Part shown: positions 57,092 to 64,000 of the stretch, in pieces | Position numbering within the stretch: the stretch's first letter is position 1 | Layout: each line of letters begins with the position of its first letter | Source of the DNA: Neptunomonas qingdaonensis | Lineage (GTDB): Bacteria; Pseudomonadota; Gammaproteobacteria; Pseudomonadales; Balneatricaceae | NCBI RefSeq assembly: GCF_900113275.1 | Contig: NZ_FOOU01000003.1 | Location: 62,001 to 126,000 of the forward strand | Length of the DNA: 64,000 nucleotides | Direction: 5' to 3' | The notes under the pieces: model-generated | Told to the model about the DNA's origin: nothing | Databases searched by the model: none | Seen by the model: the letters and a program-made list of their open reading frames with translations, nothing else | Program-made: the position numbers and the translations under genes

Positions 57092-58054
57092 ATGCATGAC
57101 ATGTTGCCACACCTGATTCAGACAGATTTTCCCTCCATACAGCGGACTCAATTAGATACGCTACAGGCCAATTTGGGTTATCGCTGCAATCAATCTTGTC
57201 TCCATTGTCATGTGGCGGCTAGTCCAAAACGCACCGAAGAGATGGATTGGGCAACGATGCAGTTGATGTTGGATTTTATTGAAAAATTTGGCATCACTAC
57301 GCTCGATCTGACAGGGGGGGCGCCTGAAATGAATCAGCATTTTAAGCGCTTGGTTATTGCCGCCCGAAAACTGGGGGTAAAGGTAATTGATCGCTGTAAT
57401 CTTACGATTCTCTGTGAGCCCGGTTATGAAGATTTCGCAGAGTTCCTGGCTGAACACGACGTAGAGGTCGTTGCGTCACTGCCTTGCTACCTTGAAGATA
57501 ATGTCGATGCTCAACGCGGAGACGGTGTTTTTCAGGCGAGTATTGATGGGCTGAAACAACTCAATCAGCTGGGGTACGCACAGGACGGGAGCGGCAAGGT
57601 ACTTAATCTCGTTTATAACCCTCCGGGGCCCGTCTTACCTCCAGAGCAGCAGGCGTTAGAAACTAATTACAAATATGAATTAAATGCGCGTTATGGCGTG
57701 CAGTTTTCTAACCTGTTTACCTTGGCGAATATGCCGATTCAACGTTTTGGTAGTACCTTGATTTCTAAAAAAACCTTTATTCCTTATATGGAGCTACTGC
57801 GGAATTCTTTTAATGCCGCGACACTGGATAGCTTGATGTGTCGCTCGCTGATTTCAGTTGACTGGCAAGGTTATGTGCATGATTGCGATTTTAATCAGCA
57901 ACTGAAAATGCCGTTAGGCAGTAGCCGTGCCCCTGTTCATCTGGAGAGCTTGCTCGAGGACGGCCTGCCCGAAAGTGCCATACGTATTGGTGATCACTGT
58001 TATGGTTGTACTGCTGGTCAGGGGTCAAGCTGCGGCGGTGCATTGAACGCTTAA
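57092..58054 (+). CDS. arsS: Arsenosugar biosynthesis radical SAM protein ArsS
   Basis: A 320-residue radical SAM enzyme thought to transfer the 5-deoxyadenosyl group of SAM to dimethylarsenite, starting arsenosugar synthesis. The cluster motif is GYRCNQSCLHCHVAAS (CX3CX2C), followed by DLTGGAPEMN and RCNLTIL. The C-terminal part has CRSLISVDWQGYVHDCDFNQQL and GDHCYGCTAGQGSSCGG cysteines, typical of ArsS. AAGGA precedes the ATG. The methyltransferase ArsM, needed to make the substrate, is not in the window. Confidence 0.92.
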   Translation: MHDMLPHLIQTDFPSIQRTQLDTLQANLGYRCNQSCLHCHVAASPKRTEEMDWATMQLMLDFIEKFGITTLDLTGGAPEMNQHFKRLVIAARKLGVKVIDRCNLTILCEPGYEDFAEFLAEHDVEVVASLPCYLEDNVDAQRGDGVFQASIDGLKQLNQLGYAQDGSGKVLNLVYNPPGPVLPPEQQALETNYKYELNARYGVQFSNLFTLANMPIQRFGSTLISKKTFIPYMELLRNSFNAATLDSLMCRSLISVDWQGYVHDCDFNQQLKMPLGSSRAPVHLESLLEDGLPESAIRIGDHCYGCTAGQGSSCGGALNA

Positions 58055-58171
58055 GCAGACTTTTACGCGCCTGGACTAAAAGAATACATAGTCACTCCTA
58101 CAGCAAGTCTCGAACGGCTTGTGAATGGTGAGTTTTCCACGGCTTCAAATAATTATTATCGGGAGTAACCG

Positions 58172-60316
58172 ATGAAGCGCCTATTCGTTATATTTTTAAT
58201 TCTTATTGCGTTGCTGATTACCTGGCAGGCCGGTGGTTTTTCGCTCTTGACGCTGGAAAACCTTAAATCACAGCAAGCGGCTTTAATATCATGGCGCGAT
58301 CTGCACCCTGTCGGTGCTAGTGTCGCTTTTTTTGTGTTTTATGTACTGGTGACGGCGCTGTCGATTCCCGGCGCGGTGATCATGACATTAGCCGGTGGGG
58401 CACTTTTTGGCTTGTTATGGGGCGGTATTCTGATCTCGTTTGCTTCAACCTTAGGCGCTACCCTGGCAATGTTGGCGTCGCGTTATCTGATCAGTGATTG
58501 GGTACGCCGTAAATTCGGCTCCTCTATCGCACCGATAGATGCTGGTGTTGAAAAGGACGGTTCTTTCTATCTGTTTACTTTGCGTCTGATACCTATTTTC
58601 CCTTTCTTTATGATCAATTTGTTAATGGGGCTTACACGTATGCCTGCCAAAACATTCTGGTGGGTGAGTCAGTTAGGGATGCTGGCGGGGACTTTAGTCT
58701 TCGTTAACGCGGGGACGCAGTTGGCTAAAATTGATTCATTGTCGGGTATTTTATCCTTCGAGATTATTGGTGCATTTGCGCTACTCGGAGTTTTTCCCCT
58801 GATTGCCCGAAAAATCGTAGAAACGGTAAAGGCCCGTAAGGTATATAAAGGCTGGAATAAACCGAAAAAATTTGACACTAACCTGATTGTGATTGGTGCC
58901 GGTAGTGGTGGTTTGGTGAGTGCCTATATTGCTGCTGCGGTGAAAGCCAAGGTTACCTTGATCGAAAAACATCAGATGGGTGGCGATTGTCTGAATACCG
59001 GATGTGTGCCGTCCAAAGCATTAATTCGCTCGGCGCGACAAGCCTACGAGATGCGACAGGCAGGCCAGTTTGGTATTAAGGCGGTTGAACCCGACGTCGA
59101 CTTTCCCGGAGTAATGGCGCGTATCAAAAATGTGATTCAACAGATCGAACCACATGACTCGGTCGAACGTTATACCAAGCTGGGTGTGGATGTTATTCAG
59201 GGTACGGCCAACATTGTTTCTCCATGGGAAGTGTCAGTCACCAAGGAAAATGGGGAGCAGCAAACCTTATCTGCTAAGTCTGTCATTATAGCCACGGGTG
59301 CGCGCCCACGTGTTCCCAATATTCCAGGGTTGGATCAGGTGGATTATCTGACATCTGACAGTTTGTGGGAGCTGAACGAGTTGCCGAAACGTTTTGTTGT
59401 ATTAGGCGGCGGGCCTATCGGCTGTGAGTTATCTCAGGCGTTTGCAAGGCTAGGAAGTGAGGTGAGTATTGTGCAGCGACCCGCTCACTTGATGCCACGA
59501 GAAGACCAGGAAGCGCAAGCGCTGGTAGAACAGCAATTTACAGAGGAAGGCATCGCGCTTCATCTGTCGAGTACGGCAAAAGAAGTGATCGTACGTGAAG
59601 GACAGGCTTATCTGCTGATAGAGCAGGCAGGGGAAGTGGTAGAGCTGCCATTTGATAAGTTACTGTTAGCGTTAGGACGGGAAGCCAATGTCAGTGGTTT
59701 CGGGCTTGAAAAATTAGGCATTGAAAGCAGAAAAAATGGAACACTGGAGTGTAACGGTTTTATGCAGACGCGCTTTCCAAATGTTTACGTATGCGGTGAT
59801 GTTACCGGACCTTTTCAGTTTACGCATGTAGCAGCGCATCAGGCGTGGTTTGCGGCGGTCAATGCGCTGTTTAGTGGGGTTAAACGCTTTAAGGCAGACT
59901 ATCGGGTTATTCCGTGGGTAACCTTTACCGACCCTGAAGTGGCACGTGTGGGTGTGAGTGAGAGTGAAGCAAAGGCGCAAGGTTTAGACTATGAAGTAAC
60001 GCGTTATGGGATTGATGATCTTGATCGAGCTATTGCGGATGGCGATGATCATGGCTTTGTTAAGATTATTACGCTCGCAGGAAAAGATAAAATCCTCGGT
60101 GTGACTATTGTCGGTAAGCACAGCGCTGAATTGCTGGCTGAATTTGTGTTGGCGATGAAATACGGACTTGGCTTAAATAAACTACTCGGCACGATTCATA
60201 CTTACCCGACTTTTTCGGAAGCGAATAAGTATGCCGCCGGGGAGTGGAAACGGGCACATGTATCGCCAAAAGTGATGCTGTGGCTGGAACGATTTCATAC
60301 ATGGCGCAGGAGTTAA
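58172..60316 (+). CDS. VTT-domain / pyridine-nucleotide disulfide oxidoreductase fusion
   Basis: A 714-residue fusion. Residues 1-230 form a TVP38/TMEM64 (VTT) membrane domain with SIPGAVIMTLAGGALFGLLWGG and LRLIPIFPFFMINLLMG. From about 235 follows an FAD-dependent oxidoreductase: GAGSGGLVSAYIAAAVKA, redox disulfide in GGDCLNTGCVPSKAL, NAD motif GGGPIGCELSQAFARLG, FAD motif NVYVCGDVTG and C-terminal dimer domain with TIHTYPTFSEANKYAAG. It resembles mercuric reductase-like proteins but lacks the C-terminal Cys pair. Substrate unknown; in this cluster a thiol- or arsenic-redox role is plausible. Confidence 0.88.
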   Translation: MKRLFVIFLILIALLITWQAGGFSLLTLENLKSQQAALISWRDLHPVGASVAFFVFYVLVTALSIPGAVIMTLAGGALFGLLWGGILISFASTLGATLAMLASRYLISDWVRRKFGSSIAPIDAGVEKDGSFYLFTLRLIPIFPFFMINLLMGLTRMPAKTFWWVSQLGMLAGTLVFVNAGTQLAKIDSLSGILSFEIIGAFALLGVFPLIARKIVETVKARKVYKGWNKPKKFDTNLIVIGAGSGGLVSAYIAAAVKAKVTLIEKHQMGGDCLNTGCVPSKALIRSARQAYEMRQAGQFGIKAVEPDVDFPGVMARIKNVIQQIEPHDSVERYTKLGVDVIQGTANIVSPWEVSVTKENGEQQTLSAKSVIIATGARPRVPNIPGLDQVDYLTSDSLWELNELPKRFVVLGGGPIGCELSQAFARLGSEVSIVQRPAHLMPREDQEAQALVEQQFTEEGIALHLSSTAKEVIVREGQAYLLIEQAGEVVELPFDKLLLALGREANVSGFGLEKLGIESRKNGTLECNGFMQTRFPNVYVCGDVTGPFQFTHVAAHQAWFAAVNALFSGVKRFKADYRVIPWVTFTDPEVARVGVSESEAKAQGLDYEVTRYGIDDLDRAIADGDDHGFVKIITLAGKDKILGVTIVGKHSAELLAEFVLAMKYGLGLNKLLGTIHTYPTFSEANKYAAGEWKRAHVSPKVMLWLERFHTWRRS

Positions 60317-60318
60317 AC

Positions 60319-61128
60319 GTGCAAGAAGAGGCAACCTTCAGGCTGGTCTTTTTTCTGAGTGCTTTTTTGATATGTGCCGGGATTGAATGGTTTCGTCCTA
60401 AGCGTGCCTGGCGAGAGTCTCGTCTGACACGCTGGGGGATAAATTTGGGCATTATTCTGATGAATACGCTCATCGTACGCTTGACGGTAGGCGCTATTGC
60501 CGTGAGCGCCGCTGTTTGGGCTCAGCAACAGCCGTTGGGGCTTTTTCATTGGTTGCAGATGCCGCTGGTTATCTCTGCTGTGTTGGGCTTTTTAATACTG
60601 GATATGGCTATTTGGGGGCAGCACTGGGTAACCCACAAGTTGCCAGTGCTGTGGCGTCTGCATCAGGTACATCACACGGATCTAGATCTGGATGTGACCT
60701 CGGCTTTGCGCTTTCATCCGGTAGAAATCCTTTTATCTTTGCTCTACAAAGCCGTCATCATTGTCGTCTTTGGCATTGATCCTGCGGTCGTTATCGTGTT
60801 TGAAGTTGTACTCAATGCTTCAGCCATTTTTACGCATGCCAATATCCGCTTACCCTCGGGAATAGATAAAACCCTTCGGTGGGTTATCTGTACTCCCGAT
60901 ATGCATCGAATCCATCATTCTGTCTATCAGCAAGAAACAGACAGTAATTATGGTTTTTTTCTGTCGGTGTGGGATCGTCTGTTTTCAACCTATACGCTTG
61001 AGCCTAAGGATAATCATCTACAGATGCAATTAGGCTTGTCTGAGTATCGACAGCAAGCGGCCTTAGGTTTTGTTGCATTGCTTAAGTTGCCTTTGCAAAG
61101 GCTTCGATCTTCTCGTCAGGTGCCTTGA
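60319..61128 (+). CDS. Sterol desaturase / fatty acid hydroxylase family membrane protein
   Basis: A 269-residue membrane di-iron enzyme. His motifs: HWVTHKLPVLWRLHQVHHTD and the later MHRIHHSVYQQETDSNYG with WDRLFSTY. Three to four helices precede and separate them. GTG 60319 is chosen because AGGAG lies six bases upstream and it starts 3 bp after the previous stop. Members hydroxylate or desaturate lipids or sterols. Its substrate inside an arsenosugar cluster is unknown; an arsenolipid tailoring role is speculative. Confidence 0.88.
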   Translation: MQEEATFRLVFFLSAFLICAGIEWFRPKRAWRESRLTRWGINLGIILMNTLIVRLTVGAIAVSAAVWAQQQPLGLFHWLQMPLVISAVLGFLILDMAIWGQHWVTHKLPVLWRLHQVHHTDLDLDVTSALRFHPVEILLSLLYKAVIIVVFGIDPAVVIVFEVVLNASAIFTHANIRLPSGIDKTLRWVICTPDMHRIHHSVYQQETDSNYGFFLSVWDRLFSTYTLEPKDNHLQMQLGLSEYRQQAALGFVALLKLPLQRLRSSRQVP

Positions 61129-61838
61129 TGTCAGCATCACCCACCCCCGTTGTCTCTATCATTATTCCAACGCTGGATGAGGCACGTATTATTGTCGCTA
61201 AGTTGCAGGCGCTGCAATACTTACGGCCCCAATGTGAACTGATTATCGTAGATGGTGGGAGTCGGGATGCGAGTATGGAGCTGGCTCGGGGCTGGGTGGA
61301 TAAGCTTGTGGAATCGCCTGCCGGCCGGGCAAAACAGATGAATGCCGGAGTGCAGGCTTCGTCGGCTGAGTTGTTACTGTTTTTGCATCTGGATACTGAC
61401 GTACCCGCTAACCTGATGGAGTTATTACCTATTCAGCGTGATGTTTATGACTATTGGGGCCGGTTTGATGTGACGATTGATGGCCAGCACAGGATGTTGC
61501 CGATTGTCGCATTTTTTATGAATATGCGTTCTCGCATTACCGGTATTGCCACCGGTGATCAGGGGATATTTGTTAGCCGCTCACTGTTTAATAAAGTCGG
61601 TGGTTTCCCCGATCAGCCACTGATGGAAGATATTGAAATTTCCCGGCGCCTTTTAAGCGAAGTACGTCCGGTCTGTATCAGGCAAAAAGTCGTCACATCA
61701 GGGCGACGCTGGGAGCAAAAAGGGGCGATCCGAACCATCGTCTTAATGTGGTCACTCAGGTGGGCATATTGGTGTGGTGAGGCGCCTGACAAGCTCGCAG
61801 AGCGCTATGGTTATCGTGTCGGGAAAAATAATAAATGA
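61128..61838 (+). CDS. Arsenosugar-type family 2 glycosyltransferase
   Basis: A 236-residue GT-A enzyme: VSIIIPTLDEARIIVAKLQAL, then IIVDGGSRDAS, SPAGRAKQMNAGVQASSAE and FLHLDTDVPANL with the DxD metal site; DQGIFVSRSLFNKVGGFPDQPLMEDIE follows. This corresponds to the glycosyltransferase group (TIGR04283) that travels with arsS. ATG 61128 overlaps the preceding TGA by one base. Confidence 0.9.
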   Translation: MSASPTPVVSIIIPTLDEARIIVAKLQALQYLRPQCELIIVDGGSRDASMELARGWVDKLVESPAGRAKQMNAGVQASSAELLLFLHLDTDVPANLMELLPIQRDVYDYWGRFDVTIDGQHRMLPIVAFFMNMRSRITGIATGDQGIFVSRSLFNKVGGFPDQPLMEDIEISRRLLSEVRPVCIRQKVVTSGRRWEQKGAIRTIVLMWSLRWAYWCGEAPDKLAERYGYRVGKNNK

Positions 61839-62533
61839 GTACGGCTTTAATTATTTTTGCTAAAGCTCCGGTTGCGGGGGTGGCTAAAACGCGTTTAATA
61901 CCTGCACTGGGAGCCGAAGGTGCAGCAAAATTACATGCACTGTTGTTGGAACATACTATCCGGCGTGCAGTAGCGTCAGCCTGTTTTCCTATCTATCTGT
62001 TCACGCCTGAGAATAACGCACATCCCTTTATCGATCATTTGCTTATCAGTTACCCTTTAATTCATCGGGTGCAAAAAGGCGTGGATCTGGGTGAGCGTAT
62101 GCAAAATGCACTGCTCAGTGTGCTGAGGGAAAACCAAAGCGGCGCGCTATTGATAGGGAGCGATTGTCCGGCAATAGATGCGGATATTTTACAACGCTGT
62201 TGTTTGTCGCTTGAAAGTCACGATGCGGTTTTTATACCGGCCGAAGATGGTGGATATACCCTGGTGGGCCTGCCGTTTTATGATTCTACTCTTTCGGTTG
62301 GAGCCTCAGTTGAAGACTCAGCTGGAGTCTCATTCAGTGATATTTTTGACAATATTGAATGGGGCAGCGATAGGGTGATGCAGCAGACGCGCTCGCAGCT
62401 AAAAGCGCTTTCCTTTCGCTGGCATGAGCCGTTCACTTTATGGGATGTTGACCGTCCTGAAGATCTGGTGAGGCTCTGTCAGCAGTTTCCATACCTGTGT
62501 GGCGGTTTATCGCAATGCGCTGACAAGTCTTAA
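61835..62533 (+). CDS. Arsenosugar-associated DUF2064 transferase
   Basis: A 232-residue nucleotidyl/glycosyl-transferase-fold protein (TIGR04282/DUF2064 type): IIFAKAPVAGVAKTRLIPALG, LGERMQNALLSVL, LIGSDCPAIDADIL and FIPAEDGGYTLVGLP. Its ATG overlaps the previous stop (ATGA). Residues around 155-166 carry a duplicated stretch (VGASVEDSAGVS) encoded by three imperfect 12-bp repeats that is not part of the family fold. It completes the arsenosugar gene set. Confidence 0.88.
   Translation: MSTALIIFAKAPVAGVAKTRLIPALGAEGAAKLHALLLEHTIRRAVASACFPIYLFTPENNAHPFIDHLLISYPLIHRVQKGVDLGERMQNALLSVLRENQSGALLIGSDCPAIDADILQRCCLSLESHDAVFIPAEDGGYTLVGLPFYDSTLSVGASVEDSAGVSFSDIFDNIEWGSDRVMQQTRSQLKALSFRWHEPFTLWDVDRPEDLVRLCQQFPYLCGGLSQCADKS
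62297..62332 (+). repeat. Three imperfect 12-bp tandem repeats in the DUF2064 gene
   Basis: GTTGGAGCCTCA, GTTGAAGACTCA and GCTGGAGTCTCA follow directly on one another. The unit keeps the reading frame and adds about 12 residues to a loop. Confidence 0.8.
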
Positions 62534-62659
62534 ACACACTTATTTATCTAAACCCTTACTTTCTGCCTTATCAGTTCGCCTTCTGGCAAATACGCAACTG
62601 GCCGGTGCGCTTTTGGATAGAGCAGGAGCGTTTGGATATAAAATAAAATATATCACTGC

Positions 62660-62701
62660 AAAATAATCAAAGTTACACTATAAAATAATGAAAGTTACAC
62701 T
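62660..62701. promoter_or_regulatory. 20-bp direct repeat upstream of luxP
   Basis: AAAATAATCAAAGTTACACT and AAAATAATGAAAGTTACACT lie at a 22-bp period, two helical turns apart, 40-90 bp before the gene. Spacing on one DNA face suits a regulator binding site. The rest of the 62534-62740 gap shows no gene. Confidence 0.6.
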
Positions 62702-62788
62702 GTTCTGAGTAAACCCTCATTTATTTTAAAGTGCTTATATATGGATATAAAGATACAGTACATTGGATTTTTTCACCTGACACATCGC

Positions 62789-63826
62789 ATGAAGTTACTC
62801 CTCGTAACCTGCTTATTATGTGTTTCTTATAGTGCCGGCTCATCTACGCACGTGGTCAATGACACTGAGTTTAAATCTCTTATTGAGCATGTTTCGCCGT
62901 TCCCTGTATTACACCAGAAAAAAGCGATAAGAATAGCGATTGTTTATCCCGGTTTTCAGGTCTCGGATTATTGGCAACGGAGTCTCAGTGCGCTGAGGGG
63001 GCGACTGGATGATCTGGGCATAGACTACACGCTGGATATTCGCTTCACTAAGCCTCATGTTGAGCAGGATCGTCAGGAAGTTCAAATTATGGAGTTGCTT
63101 GAGCGCGATCCGGATTATCTGGTCTACACCATTAACTCTATTCGTCAGCAGCGGATGGTTGAGGCTTTGCTTCAGCGAGCAAAGCCTAAGATTATTATTC
63201 AGAACCTGACACGCCCCATTGTCGATTGGTACGATGTGCAGCCCTTGATCTATATAGGTTTTGATCATGCCGAGGGTGCTAAAAAATTAGCGGAGTATTT
63301 CAAACAACGTTTTCCAGAAGATTCTGAGTACGGTATTGTTTTTTGGGGTAAGGGGGTAGTTAGTGATGAGCGCGGTTTGACATTTGAGCGTGAAATAGGA
63401 AGCTACCATCAATTGAAGATTAGTTATTTTACTGAAGAAAGTAGAGCGAAGGCCAAATTGTCGGTGCTCGCAATGCTGAAGAAGTACCCTAATCTTAAAT
63501 ATATTTATGCCAGTGCTACGGATATTGCTTTCGGTGCGCTGGACGCACTCAACGAGCTTGGCCGGTCTGATGTGGCTATCAATGGCTGGGGAGGCGGCTT
63601 GGCTGAGCTGGATGCGTTTAAGGAGGGATTGCTGGATGTTGTGTTAATGAGAGTGAATGATCAAAGTGGTATAGCGATGGCAGAAGCCATTCGCCTGGAT
63701 ATGCTCGGAAAATCTGTGCCCAAGGTGTTTTCGGGTGATTTTCGTTTGCTGACAAAGGACATGGAAGAGAGTCTGATCGAGCGCTACATCAAGGAGGCTT
63801 TCGTTTATTCCGGGGGCAAACGTTAA
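62789..63826 (+). CDS. luxP: LuxP-type autoinducer-2 binding protein
   Basis: A periplasmic binding protein of 345 residues with a signal peptide (MKLLLVTCLLCVSYSAGSS). It closely resembles Vibrio LuxP: VYPGFQVSDYW, QNLTRPIVDW, YIGFDHAEGA, SDERGLTFE, SATDIAFGALDAL, INGWGGGLAELD and VLMRVND. Counted from ATG 62789, residues matching the V. harveyi AI-2 contacts are Gln57, Ser59, Trp62, Asn139, Arg195, Thr244, Trp267 and Arg288, all present. ATG 62741 would add 16 residues before the signal; neither start has a clear ribosome binding site. The next gene is a LuxQ-like kinase in TAATG overlap, so this is a coupled AI-2 sensor pair. Confidence 0.92.
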   Translation: MKLLLVTCLLCVSYSAGSSTHVVNDTEFKSLIEHVSPFPVLHQKKAIRIAIVYPGFQVSDYWQRSLSALRGRLDDLGIDYTLDIRFTKPHVEQDRQEVQIMELLERDPDYLVYTINSIRQQRMVEALLQRAKPKIIIQNLTRPIVDWYDVQPLIYIGFDHAEGAKKLAEYFKQRFPEDSEYGIVFWGKGVVSDERGLTFEREIGSYHQLKISYFTEESRAKAKLSVLAMLKKYPNLKYIYASATDIAFGALDALNELGRSDVAINGWGGGLAELDAFKEGLLDVVLMRVNDQSGIAMAEAIRLDMLGKSVPKVFSGDFRLLTKDMEESLIERYIKEAFVYSGGKR

Positions 63827-64000
63827 TGGTTTTGCGCTTCCGTACTCTGACGTTCTTGCTGTTTTTAATGATGCTGTCTGGCTTCCTTTCTGTTTTTGCT
63901 TTGAATGCTTACCACTCTACTAATCAGATCTTAAAAAATGAGACATTAGCCTCACTGTCCCAGAGCGCAGCGGCCATACGCTACGAGTTAAATACTCATT
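63826..64000 (+). CDS. luxQ: LuxQ-like sensor kinase, N-terminal part (partial)
   Basis: The frame from ATG 63826 is open to the window edge and gives 58 residues: MVLRFRTLTFLLFLMMLSGFLSVFALNAYHS, a membrane segment (about 8-27) and the start of a periplasmic domain (NQILKNETLASLSQSAAAIRYELN). Its one-base overlap with luxP and the short cytoplasmic start match LuxQ, whose periplasmic region contacts LuxP. The kinase and receiver parts lie outside the window, so the name rests on context. Confidence 0.75.
   Translation, partial: MVLRFRTLTFLLFLMMLSGFLSVFALNAYHSTNQILKNETLASLSQSAAAIRYELNTH

Overview
The window reads as a chromosomal segment of a marine, heterotrophic gammaproteobacterium, probably of the Oceanospirillales type. 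This is inferred from gene content, not from a marker search. The order thrS-infC-rpmI-rplT-pheS-pheT-ihfA-merR-tRNA-Pro, DNA polymerase II, lutABC with an LldR-type regulator, an Entericidin-like lipoprotein and DUF2789 are all gammaproteobacterial. A mevalonate pathway, an arsenosugar cluster and a LuxP/LuxQ-type AI-2 receptor are accessory to that background. No insertion sequence, prophage or CRISPR array is visible.

Layout. 1-0.4 kb: end of argG with a terminator. 0.5-8.2 kb: a Lap-type type I secretion island (ABC exporter with a degenerate C39-like domain, HlyD adaptor, TolC-like outer membrane protein) with two regulators whose receiver domains look unable to be phosphorylated. No giant adhesin or RTX substrate is in view. 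8.3-17 kb: a tightly overlapping mevalonate operon (HMG-CoA reductase, type 2 IPP isomerase, HMG-CoA synthase, two mevalonate-kinase-like GHMP kinases, diphosphomevalonate decarboxylase) that runs directly into polB. 17-25.4 kb: glycine/serine catabolism (SoxG-like protein and gcvT on the minus strand; sdaA, glyA, gcvH, gcvP on the plus strand), with two palindromic operators in the divergent gap. 25.4-29.4 kb: a decayed, accessory-looking stretch with a gldA remnant, a frameshifted glnK behind a sigma-54 promoter, intact amtB, and a frameshifted GFA-family gene between 32-bp direct repeats.

29.4-39 kb: fadE-type acyl-CoA dehydrogenase, cupin, peroxiredoxin, BON-MscS channel, frameshifted yigZ, small proteins, and the lutABC lactate-utilisation operon with its divergent regulator and a perfect TGGTC-type operator. 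40-47.8 kb: the translation/IHF block, with infC starting on ATT. 47.8-53 kb: an orphan NosR/NirI-like flavoprotein, a SulP transporter and speD (TTG start). 53.2-62.5 kb: an arsenic island with ArsP-like permease, thioredoxin-like protein, ArsJ-partner GAPDH, ArsJ, ArsS, a VTT-FAD oxidoreductase fusion, a fatty-acid-hydroxylase-family protein and two arsenosugar-type transferases. 62.7-64 kb: luxP, then the start of luxQ.

Three features stand out. The AI-2 receptor pair keeps every ligand-contact residue checked against Vibrio LuxP. The mevalonate operon has two MVK-like kinases and no recognisable classical phosphomevalonate kinase. The arsenosugar cluster carries an unexplained membrane di-iron hydroxylase. 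Three genes (glnK, GFA, yigZ) are each broken by an apparent loss of one base, which could be real decay or assembly error. At least three proteins carry in-frame 12-18 bp tandem repeats.
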